Shown: positions 1 through 5,504 of the stretch, one piece after another
Numbering within the stretch: position 1 is the stretch's first letter
Layout of the letters: every line of letters begins with the position of its first letter
Assembly (NCBI GenBank): GCA_017609995.1
Contig: JAFCCX010000060.1
Span: forward strand, 1 to 5,504
From: Candidatus Pacearchaeota archaeon
GTDB taxonomy: Archaea > Nanobdellota > Nanobdellia > UBA10117 > JABICX01
Direction: 5' to 3'
Length of the DNA: 5,504 bases
Translations under genes and position numbers: made by a program
Notes under the pieces: model-generated
What the model saw: the letters and a program-made list of their open reading frames with translations, nothing else
Databases searched by the model: none
What the model was told of the DNA's origin: nothing

Positions 1-1418
1 TCTACTGTTGCACCATCTTTAACAGCCTGTTTGTGGTCATACACATCAACATAATCCCCGAATGTTTCCCTTGTACTTCTATACTTCTTGCTTATTGGGG
101 TTCCTGTAAATCCAATGAATATTCCATTTGGCACGGCTTTTCTCATATTAGCCCCAAGTGTTTTGTATTGGGTTCGGTGAGCTTCATCAACTAATATGAA
201 AACATTATGGTTCTCTGTTAGAGTAGGATATTCATCGCTTGCGTCTTGAAATTTCTGAATAGTTGTTATAATAGTTTGGCCAACCGGGTCGCCAAGCAAT
301 TCTTGCAACTCTTTTGCACTCTTTGTTTGAATAGGATTAGGAAATCCACATCTCTGGAATGTTCCTCTAATTTGGTCATCAAGATCAGTTCTGTCTGTAA
401 CAACTACTACTGTTGGATTGGCAATTTCTGTTATTCTTCTCAATTTAACCGCAGTCCACAACATAGACAAACTCTTTCCACTTCCTTGGGTGTGCCAAAT
501 AACACCACCTTTAGTTGTTTTCTTGCCACTGATTCGCTTCATTAAGTTGCTTACAGCCCTGAACTGCTGATACTTGCACACTTTTTTGACAATCTTTCCT
601 TTCTCTCTTTCATATACAATATAATTCTGTACAATATCAAGTAAATTCTCTTTATTACAAACTCCAAACAAAAACACATCTTGGGAATATGGGGTTCTAC
701 CTAACTTCTTTTGTAAATCGTCAAGATTCAGTGGATATGCTTCTTTCCATTCGCTCCAGTGCCTTTCTTTTGTGAAGTTAGTTGCATACTTTAACTGATA
801 CTTGTATGTTGACACAACAATCTGTGCTGTGTTGAATAATTTAGGGCAGCCAGTGTTCCTGTATTTGTCTTCAGATTCTTGATACCTAAAAATCTGGCGC
901 ATACCCTGTTCCATCGGCTTTTGAATAACAGGGCTCTTGCACTCAATAACAACAACAGGCAATCCATTAATGAACAATACAACATCTGGTTTGTTTTCCT
1001 TATAATTGAAAACCTTAAACTGTCTGATAACATTAAAATCGTTCTTGTCAATATCATTGTAGTCAATCAGTAGGACATCATGGCTTTTCAAACCCATGCC
1101 ATCTCCCTTGTCTTGTCTGACAGTAGTTCCTTTCTCGAGCATTGCCTGAATCTTCTCATTAGCTTCCAACACAGAAGTAGCCTGAACACTCGTAATGCTT
1201 CTGACAACCCTGTTAATGTTCTCCTCAGAAATCCAATCATTGAGTTCCTTGATTTTCTTCTTCAGAATTTCAGTCAAGACAGGCTCTTTCAATGACGGCC
1301 TTAACTCATCAGCCTTACGACTATCAATCTCAACCCAACCCAAGTGCTGCGTCAAAACCTCAACCGCAGGGTCTTCAACTTCCAACAATTCCTTTGAATC
1401 ACGAGCCACGATAATCAC
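1..1418 (-). CDS. hsdR: Type I restriction enzyme endonuclease/translocase subunit HsdR (N-terminal part)
   Basis: The first 472 residues of the restriction subunit; the rest lies beyond position 1 (family length is roughly 1000). HsdR uses ATP to pull unmethylated DNA through the HsdM-HsdS core and cuts it at a distance. Visible in order: the N-terminal EVEDPAVEVLTQHLGW region (13-28); the PD-(D/E)xK nuclease with Asp145 in KPDVVLF and Glu159-Cys-Lys161 in VIECKSP; YQQFRAV at 283-289, the Q-motif area before the motor; Walker A TQGSGKS at 310-316; motif Ia around VVTDRTDLDDQ (339-349); Walker B DEAH at 411-414; and motif III FTGTP at 437-441. All key residues are present and the frame is open throughout. 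GTG 1418 is the most upstream start allowed, since an in-frame TAA lies just before it. GTG 1409, preceded by GTGAT four bases upstream, is an equally plausible start. Coupled to the 129-residue gene by overlap. Confidence 0.95.
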   Translation of the reverse strand, partial: MIIVARDSKELLEVEDPAVEVLTQHLGWVEIDSRKADELRPSLKEPVLTEILKKKIKELNDWISEENINRVVRSITSVQATSVLEANEKIQAMLEKGTTVRQDKGDGMGLKSHDVLLIDYNDIDKNDFNVIRQFKVFNYKENKPDVVLFINGLPVVVIECKSPVIQKPMEQGMRQIFRYQESEDKYRNTGCPKLFNTAQIVVSTYKYQLKYATNFTKERHWSEWKEAYPLNLDDLQKKLGRTPYSQDVFLFGVCNKENLLDIVQNYIVYEREKGKIVKKVCKYQQFRAVSNLMKRISGKKTTKGGVIWHTQGSGKSLSMLWTAVKLRRITEIANPTVVVVTDRTDLDDQIRGTFQRCGFPNPIQTKSAKELQELLGDPVGQTIITTIQKFQDASDEYPTLTENHNVFILVDEAHRTQYKTLGANMRKAVPNGIFIGFTGTPISKKYRSTRETFGDYVDVYDHKQAVKDGATV

Positions 1419-1804
1419 TTCGTTTTCTTTTTCTTAAAAAATCCAAATTTATCCGAGCCAACTTGCCATTCGGTTTCTGTTTTCTCCTTCAAGGGCTTAA
1501 AATCATCAAATCCAAACAGTTCATACTCTTCAAGTATTGTTGTTACAACTTTAATCACAAGATCAAGATTGTAAAGATAATTTTCTTGGTCTTCTGCATC
1601 TGTTGAATCTCCACAAACAAAGAAATTCCTGTGCATCTTGTGCTTCAAATCCATTGCATCTTTTTCAGGATATATTCTGTCAATAATCCTTTGAATGACC
1701 TGGTCTACCTGAGAAAATTCTTCTTTTCCTTCAGCATGGTGCTTTTGTTTTAGATCCTCAAGCGTCTTCTTGATATCTCTGAGTTTCGTAATTATCTTTT
1801 CCAT
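1415..1804 (-). CDS. Uncharacterised 129-residue helical protein between hsdS and hsdR
   Basis: I do not recognise this protein. It begins MEKIITKLRDIKKTLEDLKQ, a charged and probably coiled-coil helix. A second helical block follows at about 34-50 (VIQRIIDRIYPEKDA), then a segment with MHRNFFVCGD, a third helix around 77-97 (YLYNLDLVIKVVTTILEEYELF) and a basic tail ending FFKKKKTK. There is no signal peptide or membrane segment and no enzyme motif. The start is ATG 1804: GAGGG at 1818-1814 lies nine bases upstream, whereas an in-frame TTG at 1813 directly abuts that site. It begins one base after the hsdS stop, and its TGA overlaps the hsdR GTG (GTGA), so it is coupled to both. It could be an accessory or regulator of the R-M complex, or a small defence factor; the D-R-I-Y-P helical pattern only vaguely recalls helical domains of other defence proteins. 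Codon use resembles its neighbours. Confidence 0.8.
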   Translation of the reverse strand: MEKIITKLRDIKKTLEDLKQKHHAEGKEEFSQVDQVIQRIIDRIYPEKDAMDLKHKMHRNFFVCGDSTDAEDQENYLYNLDLVIKVVTTILEEYELFGFDDFKPLKEKTETEWQVGSDKFGFFKKKKTK

Positions 1805-1805
1805 T

Positions 1806-2996
1806 TTAACCAACCCTCACACGAATCTGACCAGTCAACAACTTCTGCATCAGGCCTTTTTTTGTTTTTTGTAATTGTTTTTTCTTGATTAATTCATTGT
1901 CAAGTCTTTGATCAACATTATTCAATATGTCAATTATTCTTTGTTGTTCGTCGTGTGATGGAACAATTATGAATGAATTTTCAAGGTCTTTTCTGATAAT
2001 TCCATTAATTGATGTTCCTTGGTTTAATGCCTGTATTTTTGATATGTTTGCTTTCAAAAACCAGTAGCCGTATTCAGGAATTATGCCCTCCTTGAATATA
2101 ACTCCGGTAATATCCTGACTAATTGCTATATCAAAAGGTGCTATTGCCATTTTACCAACCCCCGTACGGGTTACTAACAGCAAATTACCTTTATTAATTA
2201 CATTTGTTGCACTATTCTTGACTGCCTTGTTTGTTATATGCCTGCGAACTTTTCCAAGTTTTCCCTTTAGAAAATCAGCACCAGTTACCCAAGGGATACT
2301 ACCGTTCCAATAATCCTTTTCTTTGGTACTCGGCGTACCACCATTCCTAAATTTTAAAACCACTTCTTTTAATTTACATTCTCTCCAGTTATTGGGATTG
2401 TGTGATAATAATTCCTGCATCAATCCCTTCTTTATCCTTTCACTTTCTTTGATGATGTTGTCTGTTTCTTCTATTGCATTGTATGAGTTTGTCAGAATAT
2501 TTGCAATCTTCTTTTGCTCTTCAAGCGATTCAGGAAATAGAATTTCAAGATCTCTAACTATCGCTGCTGTCAGGTTTTTCTGAGTGGTTGTTTTGAAGTA
2601 AGTTGATAATGTCGGCTTAATATATTTGAGGTATTCAAATAGATAATATAAGTCAATCTGTGTATTGTCTGGAATTAACCCCATTATGGCTTGGTTGGTT
2701 GTCAGTTCTCTTTGTGTTATTGCTACTTCTCCGACAGAAGCATAGATAGAGTATATAATAGCATTCTTTGGGACAAGCCATGCACTGCTATTATTAAGTC
2801 CGTCTTGTGTTATTTTCACTTTGGTGTTGGAGATGAACTTCCCGCTATTACTCATATCTTCAATCTTGACGAAGGGAATATCTCCATCATAGTATGATTT
2901 ATTCGTGACTTTGGGTGTCCCACCTGACTTTAACTTAATGCATAGCTTGCCAAGTTTCTCTCTTCTCCATCCGTTTGGAACCGTGATTTTATTCAT
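1806..2996 (-). CDS. hsdS: Type I restriction-modification specificity subunit HsdS
   Basis: A complete 396-residue DNA-recognition subunit with the usual two-fold internal repeat. Target-recognition domain 1 starts at GW (residues 9-10) and includes SGGTPK at 24-29 and YDGDIPFVKIEDM at 36-48. It is followed by the central helical spacer, about 157-197, with EEQKKIANIL and KKGLMQELL. Domain 2 starts at NNW (202-204), includes NGGTPS at 218-223 and YWNGSIPWVTGADF, and ends in the second helical spacer, about 347-390, with DEQQRIIDIL and KKGLMQKLL. Each domain reads one half of a bipartite site; the two coiled-coil spacers set the distance between halves and dock HsdM. ATG 2996 is preceded by GAGGT and overlaps the preceding stop by eight bases. 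Both domains are intact, so a functional two-part specificity is expected. The recognised sequence cannot be read from the protein. Confidence 0.97.
   Translation of the reverse strand: MNKITVPNGWRREKLGKLCIKLKSGGTPKVTNKSYYDGDIPFVKIEDMSNSGKFISNTKVKITQDGLNNSSAWLVPKNAIIYSIYASVGEVAITQRELTTNQAIMGLIPDNTQIDLYYLFEYLKYIKPTLSTYFKTTTQKNLTAAIVRDLEILFPESLEEQKKIANILTNSYNAIEETDNIIKESERIKKGLMQELLSHNPNNWRECKLKEVVLKFRNGGTPSTKEKDYWNGSIPWVTGADFLKGKLGKVRRHITNKAVKNSATNVINKGNLLLVTRTGVGKMAIAPFDIAISQDITGVIFKEGIIPEYGYWFLKANISKIQALNQGTSINGIIRKDLENSFIIVPSHDEQQRIIDILNNVDQRLDNELIKKKQLQKTKKGLMQKLLTGQIRVRVG
1836..1862 (-). repeat. HsdS internal repeat, copy 2 (C-terminal spacer)
   Basis: Encodes KKGLMQKLL, the second copy of the spacer-helix motif found at 2406-2432. 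Conserved at protein level and diverged at DNA level. It marks the pseudo-dyad symmetry of HsdS. Confidence 0.6.
2406..2432 (-). repeat. HsdS internal repeat, copy 1 (central spacer)
   Basis: Encodes KKGLMQELL, the end of the central helical spacer, and pairs with the copy at 1836-1862. The protein match is 8 of 9 residues, but the DNA shares little beyond GATGCAG. It is therefore an old structural repeat, not a recent duplication that would favour recombination. Confidence 0.6.
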
Positions 2997-3471
2997 TGCT
3001 TGTAACCTCTTGTTTTTCTATGTGTTTAATTACAGATTCGCCTTTTTTCAGAACGTCGTCGTATGTCATTATGTGTATCCGGGATAATTGAAAATTCCAT
3101 TTGTCAAGCTTTTCAGTATCTTTAGGGTTGTTACTTTTTCCTATGATGACTATTCCTCTCGGTCTTAATTCTTTTAGTCCTTCTTCATCTCCGATAACTC
3201 TGCTATGGGCTGCTGCAGTGCTAGATTCAAGATAATCAATTAGTTGGTCAACAGCTTGGATAACTTTTGCGCTTATGCTTCCATCTTTATTAATTATCTG
3301 GTCAGAAATACATTTTATTTCAACGATATCATTTGTTTTATTAAATCGCTCTAGGTAAAAGTCAAATTTGCTGTGCGCGCCTCTTAATTTTTGAGGTTCA
3401 GCACTTATGTATTCAGTTCCAAACAACCAAGCATGTTTAAATAAGAATTCTTGCAATTCGTTTTCAAGTAT
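2989..3471 (-). CDS. Shedu/DUF4263-type nuclease domain (frame 2 of the split gene)
   Basis: This frame encodes a PD-(D/E)xK nuclease domain of the Shedu (SduA, DUF4263) anti-phage family. From 3471 it reads KKILENELQEFLFKHAWLFG across the junction, the family's usual domain start (helix, then hPWLFG-like). Next comes KFDFYLE, with the acidic catalytic Asp, then IVEIK with the Glu-x-Lys pair about 14 residues later, then VIQAVDQLIDYL with the Gln-bearing helix. Near the end RGIVIIGK and IHIMTYDDVL match the characteristic Shedu C-terminal strands. The domain is complete and no catalytic residue is lost. The first possible start within the frame is TTG 3456; it has no ribosome binding site and would cut into the opening helix, so independent translation looks poor. 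Expected production is as a -1 frame fusion with the preceding 151 residues. The TAA stop overlaps the hsdS ATG (ATGAATAA). The family call is from remembered motifs, not a search. Confidence 0.82.
   Translation of the reverse strand: MLENELQEFLFKHAWLFGTEYISAEPQKLRGAHSKFDFYLERFNKTNDIVEIKCISDQIINKDGSISAKVIQAVDQLIDYLESSTAAAHSRVIGDEEGLKELRPRGIVIIGKSNNPKDTEKLDKWNFQLSRIHIMTYDDVLKKGESVIKHIEKQEVTSNE
3005..3009 (-). promoter_or_regulatory. Ribosome binding site of hsdS
   Basis: GAGGT on the minus strand, eight bases before ATG 2996, lying inside the last codons of the Shedu-type gene. It supports this start and independent ribosome entry at hsdS, so hsdS should be made even if translation of the upstream gene fails at the frame break. 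Confidence 0.65.
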
Positions 3472-3923
3472 TTTTTTGTTCTCAGAATTTTCAATTCTTT
3501 TTGTTCATTATATTTTTTCATCAACAATTCATGTTCTTCTCTTACACTTTTGTTCCTGCTTTCAAGAGATAGTATAATTTCTTCCTTTTCTCTAAGTTCT
3601 TTTCGAATCGAATCTATGTCTTCAGTGTCAGTTATTTTCCAGCCTATTTTTTTCGCTACTTTTCGTAAAGCGTTGAATAGTTTGTCAATGTGAAACATAG
3701 AATGTAGGTTGAAACCCCTGTGCGGGGTCCATTTTCCAAATTTGTACTGGGATCGCATACTTATATATGGGTCATCAGATAAGTCTTTAGATTTATTTTT
3801 AACTCCAAATACTTTTCCAACTTTATGTTCTTCAGAATACACTGTTTCATCTGCTAATTCAGCATAGTGTTCTGGATTGAGATGAAAATCTTTTCTTGTT
3901 ATCTTTTTTGGGGTTTTTACCAT
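3405..3923 (-). CDS. N-terminal and coiled-coil part of a Shedu-type defence protein; frame 1 of a split gene
   Basis: From ATG 3923 (AGGTG site seven bases upstream, ten-base gap after hsdM) this frame encodes 172 residues. Residues 1-100 are a basic, probably folded region I cannot assign. It contains FGKWTPHRGFNLHSMF at about 62-77, followed by a likely helix (DKLFNALRKVAKKIGW). Residues about 101-149 are strongly charged and heptad-like, a predicted coiled coil. The last 21 residues after Lys151 (TNCKNSY...) are rich in Asn, Cys and Leu, unlike what precedes them, and overlap the nuclease frame; they look like out-of-frame translation. Many Shedu (DUF4263) proteins have a variable N-terminal region before the nuclease domain, so I read this as the first half of one gene of about 311 residues. 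Alternatively it is made alone as a truncated N-terminal product. The frame is certain; its independent function is not. Confidence 0.75.
   Translation of the reverse strand: MVKTPKKITRKDFHLNPEHYAELADETVYSEEHKVGKVFGVKNKSKDLSDDPYISMRSQYKFGKWTPHRGFNLHSMFHIDKLFNALRKVAKKIGWKITDTEDIDSIRKELREKEEIILSLESRNKSVREEHELLMKKYNEQKELKILRTKKYLKTNCKNSYLNMLGCLELNT
3471..3477 (-). other. A7 slippery heptamer / frame-change site in the Shedu-type gene
   Basis: Seven consecutive A on the minus strand (seven T on the plus strand). In the upstream frame they read A_AAA_AAA, the last two triplets being codons 150 and 151 (Lys-Lys). This fits the X_XXY_YYZ rule for -1 ribosomal slippage. Stepping back one base gives Lys-Lys-Ile-Leu-Glu and runs straight into the nuclease frame. 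I see no strong stimulatory hairpin just downstream, only a weak GAATT/AATTC inverted repeat at 3446-3460, and no clear internal Shine-Dalgarno upstream. The run may therefore instead mark a lost A, by mutation or assembly error. Confidence 0.5.
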
Positions 3924-3930
3924 AATATAG

Positions 3931-3935
3931 CACCT
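3931..3935 (-). promoter_or_regulatory. Ribosome binding site of the Shedu-type gene
   Basis: AGGTG on the minus strand overlaps the TAG stop of hsdM and lies seven bases before ATG 3923. It decides the start. The same frame also has an upstream TTG at 3944, but that codon would sit inside hsdM with no such site before it, so ATG 3923 is preferred. Confidence 0.65.
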
Positions 3936-5424
3936 ATAATCCAAGTTCTGTCAAATATTTGTTCATTTTGTCTTCCACGACCTTTCTTTTCTTTTCAATT
4001 TCGTGAAGTTCTTTGACTGCTGCTTTGACGTCTATTTCCTCTTCTTCGGGTGTTGTGTCAATGTATCGAGAAATGTTCAAATTATAGTCATTTTCTGCGA
4101 TTTCAGAAACATCAACTGCCCTGCAATATTTTTCTATTTCTTTGTAGTCTTTTAGAGCGTTTGATATCTTTTCAATGTCTTGGTCACGTAGCTTGTTCTG
4201 CCTCTTTAGTGATTCGTATTCTTCAGCAGCATGTACAAAGAATATCTTGCCTTTTCTTTCCGCAGGCTTATTTTTGTTAATTATCAGTATTGCTGCCGGG
4301 ATTCCAGTCCCATAGAACAATGCTGAAGGCAACCCAATTACTGCTTCAACAAGGTCTTCTTCAATCATTGCTTGCCTAATTTTTCCTTCGGAAGCTCCTC
4401 TGAATAATACTCCGTGAGGTACAACCACTCCAAGCTTTCCTTTAGAATTTAGTGTTGCGACCATGTGTTGGACAAATGCCCAATCTCCTCGTGTCTTTGG
4501 TGCGATTCCGTGCCTGAATCTTCCGAAGCCATCTTGTTCTGCAACTTCATGACCCCATTTATCCAAACTAAACGGAGGATTAGCAATCACGCGATCAAAC
4601 AACATGAGTTGTCCATCAACAAGTAGTTTTGGTTCTCTGATTGTGTCTCCTTTTCTAATGTCTGCATCAGGCAAACCATGCAATAACATGTTCATTTTGC
4701 AGATACTCCAGGTTCCCATGTTCTTCTCTTGACCATAGAGTGAGATGTTTCTTGGATTTCCCTTGTGTTTCTTAACATAGTGTGCACATTCTATGAGCAT
4801 GCCTCCACTGCCTGTTGTACAATCACATATTCTCATTCCTTCTTTTGGTTGCAATAAATTAACAATTAATTGTACAACTTTACGCGGGGTATAAAATTCT
4901 CCTCCTTTTTTTCCTGCATCGTCTGCAAACTTTTCAATGAGATACTCATATACATTGCCAAGAATGTCAGGATTTGCAAGGTCAGTATTCTTCATTGATA
5001 TTGTTGAGAAGTGCTGGATTAATCTTAAGAGTGTGCCATCTCTTTGCTTTATATCTCCAAGTTTATCAGAGTTGAAGTCAATAGATGCAATTACTCCTTC
5101 TATGATTGGGTTTTTGTCTTCTATTTCTGCAGCAGCTTTGTTAAGTGCATCACCAACTTGTGATGTGACTTTTCTGATGTTTTCCCACCTTGCTCTTTCA
5201 GGTACAAAGAACTGGTGTTCATCAGGGTCATTCCAGGCAAGGTCTTTATCTCCTGTTTCTTTTTCTATCTTTTCTGCTTCTTCTTCAAAGACATCTGATA
5301 GTCTTTTCAAGAACAACAGTCCAAAGATATAGTTTTTATAATCTGAGGAGTCAATCGATCCTCTCAATATGTCTGCCGCTTCCCAGACTTTGGTTTTTAG
5401 TTTATCGAATGTTAATTTTTCCAT
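3934..5424 (-). CDS. hsdM: Type I restriction-modification DNA methyltransferase subunit HsdM
   Basis: A complete 496-residue modification subunit, normal length for the family. With HsdS it transfers a methyl group from S-adenosylmethionine to the N6 of an adenine in the recognition site, protecting host DNA; it also forms the core of the restriction complex. Residues about 5-130 match the HsdM N-terminal helical domain (AADILRGS, YKNYIFGLLFLKRLSD). The catalytic domain follows: GEFYTPRKVV at 175-184, the S-adenosylmethionine-binding motif I TTGSGGML at 203-210, and the catalytic motif IV NPPF at 282-285, the N6-adenine signature. A charged helical C-terminal tail (about 455-496) is typical of the part that contacts HsdS. 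The ATG is set by a GGTGA site four bases upstream. No key residue is missing and the frame is intact. The cargo nuclease gene starts ten bases after the stop. Confidence 0.97.
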   Translation of the reverse strand: MEKLTFDKLKTKVWEAADILRGSIDSSDYKNYIFGLLFLKRLSDVFEEEAEKIEKETGDKDLAWNDPDEHQFFVPERARWENIRKVTSQVGDALNKAAAEIEDKNPIIEGVIASIDFNSDKLGDIKQRDGTLLRLIQHFSTISMKNTDLANPDILGNVYEYLIEKFADDAGKKGGEFYTPRKVVQLIVNLLQPKEGMRICDCTTGSGGMLIECAHYVKKHKGNPRNISLYGQEKNMGTWSICKMNMLLHGLPDADIRKGDTIREPKLLVDGQLMLFDRVIANPPFSLDKWGHEVAEQDGFGRFRHGIAPKTRGDWAFVQHMVATLNSKGKLGVVVPHGVLFRGASEGKIRQAMIEEDLVEAVIGLPSALFYGTGIPAAILIINKNKPAERKGKIFFVHAAEEYESLKRQNKLRDQDIEKISNALKDYKEIEKYCRAVDVSEIAENDYNLNISRYIDTTPEEEEIDVKAAVKELHEIEKKRKVVEDKMNKYLTELGL

Positions 5425-5428
5425 TGTT

Positions 5429-5435
5429 TCACCCC
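5429..5435 (-). promoter_or_regulatory. Ribosome binding site of hsdM
   Basis: GGGGTGA on the minus strand, four bases before the ATG at 5424. GGTGA pairs with the conserved 3' end of 16S rRNA. It overlaps the stop codon of the upstream partial frame, so termination and re-initiation are probably coupled. It fixes the hsdM start. Confidence 0.7.
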
Positions 5436-5503
5436 GTCATATAATTCATCATTATGTTGTTATTGAGTTTCTTACGAAGCTCTTTTTCTTCCTTCATTAA
5501 ATC
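5429..5503 (-). CDS. C-terminal end of an unidentified upstream gene (partial)
   Basis: An open frame enters from the right edge of the window and gives 24 residues (begins DLMKEEKELRKKL, ends NYMTG) before a TGA stop at 5431-5429. The charged, Lys/Glu-rich stretch looks like the end of a helix or coiled coil. The stop lies only four bases before the hsdM ATG, and the TGA is itself part of the hsdM ribosome binding site, a typical translationally coupled operon junction. This suggests another gene sits ahead of hsdM in the same transcript. The visible piece is too short to identify, and a chance open frame of this length cannot be excluded. Confidence 0.45.
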   Translation of the reverse strand, partial: DLMKEEKELRKKLNNNIMMNYMTG

Positions 5504-5504
5504 G

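Noticed and set aside
246..545. Plus-strand open frame of 99 codons
   Set aside because: Antisense to the HsdR motor domain, including the Walker A region. The composition looks like antisense translation.
791..1066. Minus-strand open frame of 91 codons in another frame
   Set aside because: Overlaps the HsdR nuclease domain in the wrong frame; the HsdR frame has the D...ExK motif and is continuous.
1419..1442. T-run followed by an A-run at the end of the 129-residue gene, considered as a terminator
   Set aside because: There is no GC stem, and the bases encode the FFKKKKTK tail, with hsdR starting directly after. A terminator here would cut off the restriction subunit.
2161..2170. Ten-base palindrome CCCGTACGGG
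   Set aside because: Falls in the codons for TRTG of HsdS domain 2. A single copy within a conserved coding stretch gives no support for an operator or recombination site.
3456..3456. TTG 3456 as an independent start of the Shedu-type nuclease
   Set aside because: No ribosome binding site precedes it, and the conserved opening helix (KKILENELQ) begins upstream of it in the same frame, so the natural product must start earlier by a frame join.
3714..3728. Perfect hairpin ACCCC-TGTGC-GGGGT
   Set aside because: It sits inside the codons for TPHRG of the Shedu-type N-terminal part, is only five pairs long with no U-tract, and is far from the frame-change site. It is most likely a coding coincidence.
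4937..5332. Plus-strand open frame of 131 codons
   Set aside because: It lies fully antisense to hsdM, whose frame carries all the family motifs. Its translation is Ser/Phe/Leu-rich with no recognisable domain: a shadow of the real gene.

Overview
The window is one minus-strand operon: a Type I restriction-modification (R-M) system carrying two extra genes. Transcription runs from high to low coordinates. The order is: end of an unidentified upstream gene (5504-5429), hsdM methyltransferase (5424-3934), a Shedu/DUF4263-type nuclease gene (3923-2989) that is split by a -1 frame change, hsdS specificity subunit (2996-1806), a 129-residue protein I do not recognise (1804-1415), and the N-terminal half of hsdR (1418 to beyond position 1). 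Genes overlap or lie within about 10 bases of each other, and I see no internal promoter or terminator. The operon promoter must therefore lie upstream of position 5504.

The organism cannot be named. The DNA is A+T-rich, TGA is a normal stop, and arginine in hsdR is mostly AGA/AGG. Clear Shine-Dalgarno-like sites (GGTGA, AGGTG, GAGGT) precede hsdM, the Shedu gene and hsdS. This fits a low-GC bacterium or an archaeon; I see nothing that decides between them.

How the genes work together, from family knowledge: HsdM and HsdS form the methyltransferase that marks host DNA at a bipartite sequence read by the two target-recognition domains of HsdS. HsdR joins them to translocate and cut unmethylated DNA. 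The cargo gene encodes a second, unrelated PD-(D/E)xK nuclease of the Shedu anti-phage type, so one transcript would carry two layers of defence.

The most notable observation is how the Shedu gene is split. Its N-terminal and coiled-coil part (172 codons) and its nuclease part lie in different frames. They join smoothly if the ribosome steps back one base at a run of seven A (minus strand, 3477-3471). That run reads A_AAA_AAA in the upstream frame, the classic -1 slippery pattern. The same result could come from a lost base in the run, by mutation or assembly error, and the sequence alone does not separate these explanations.
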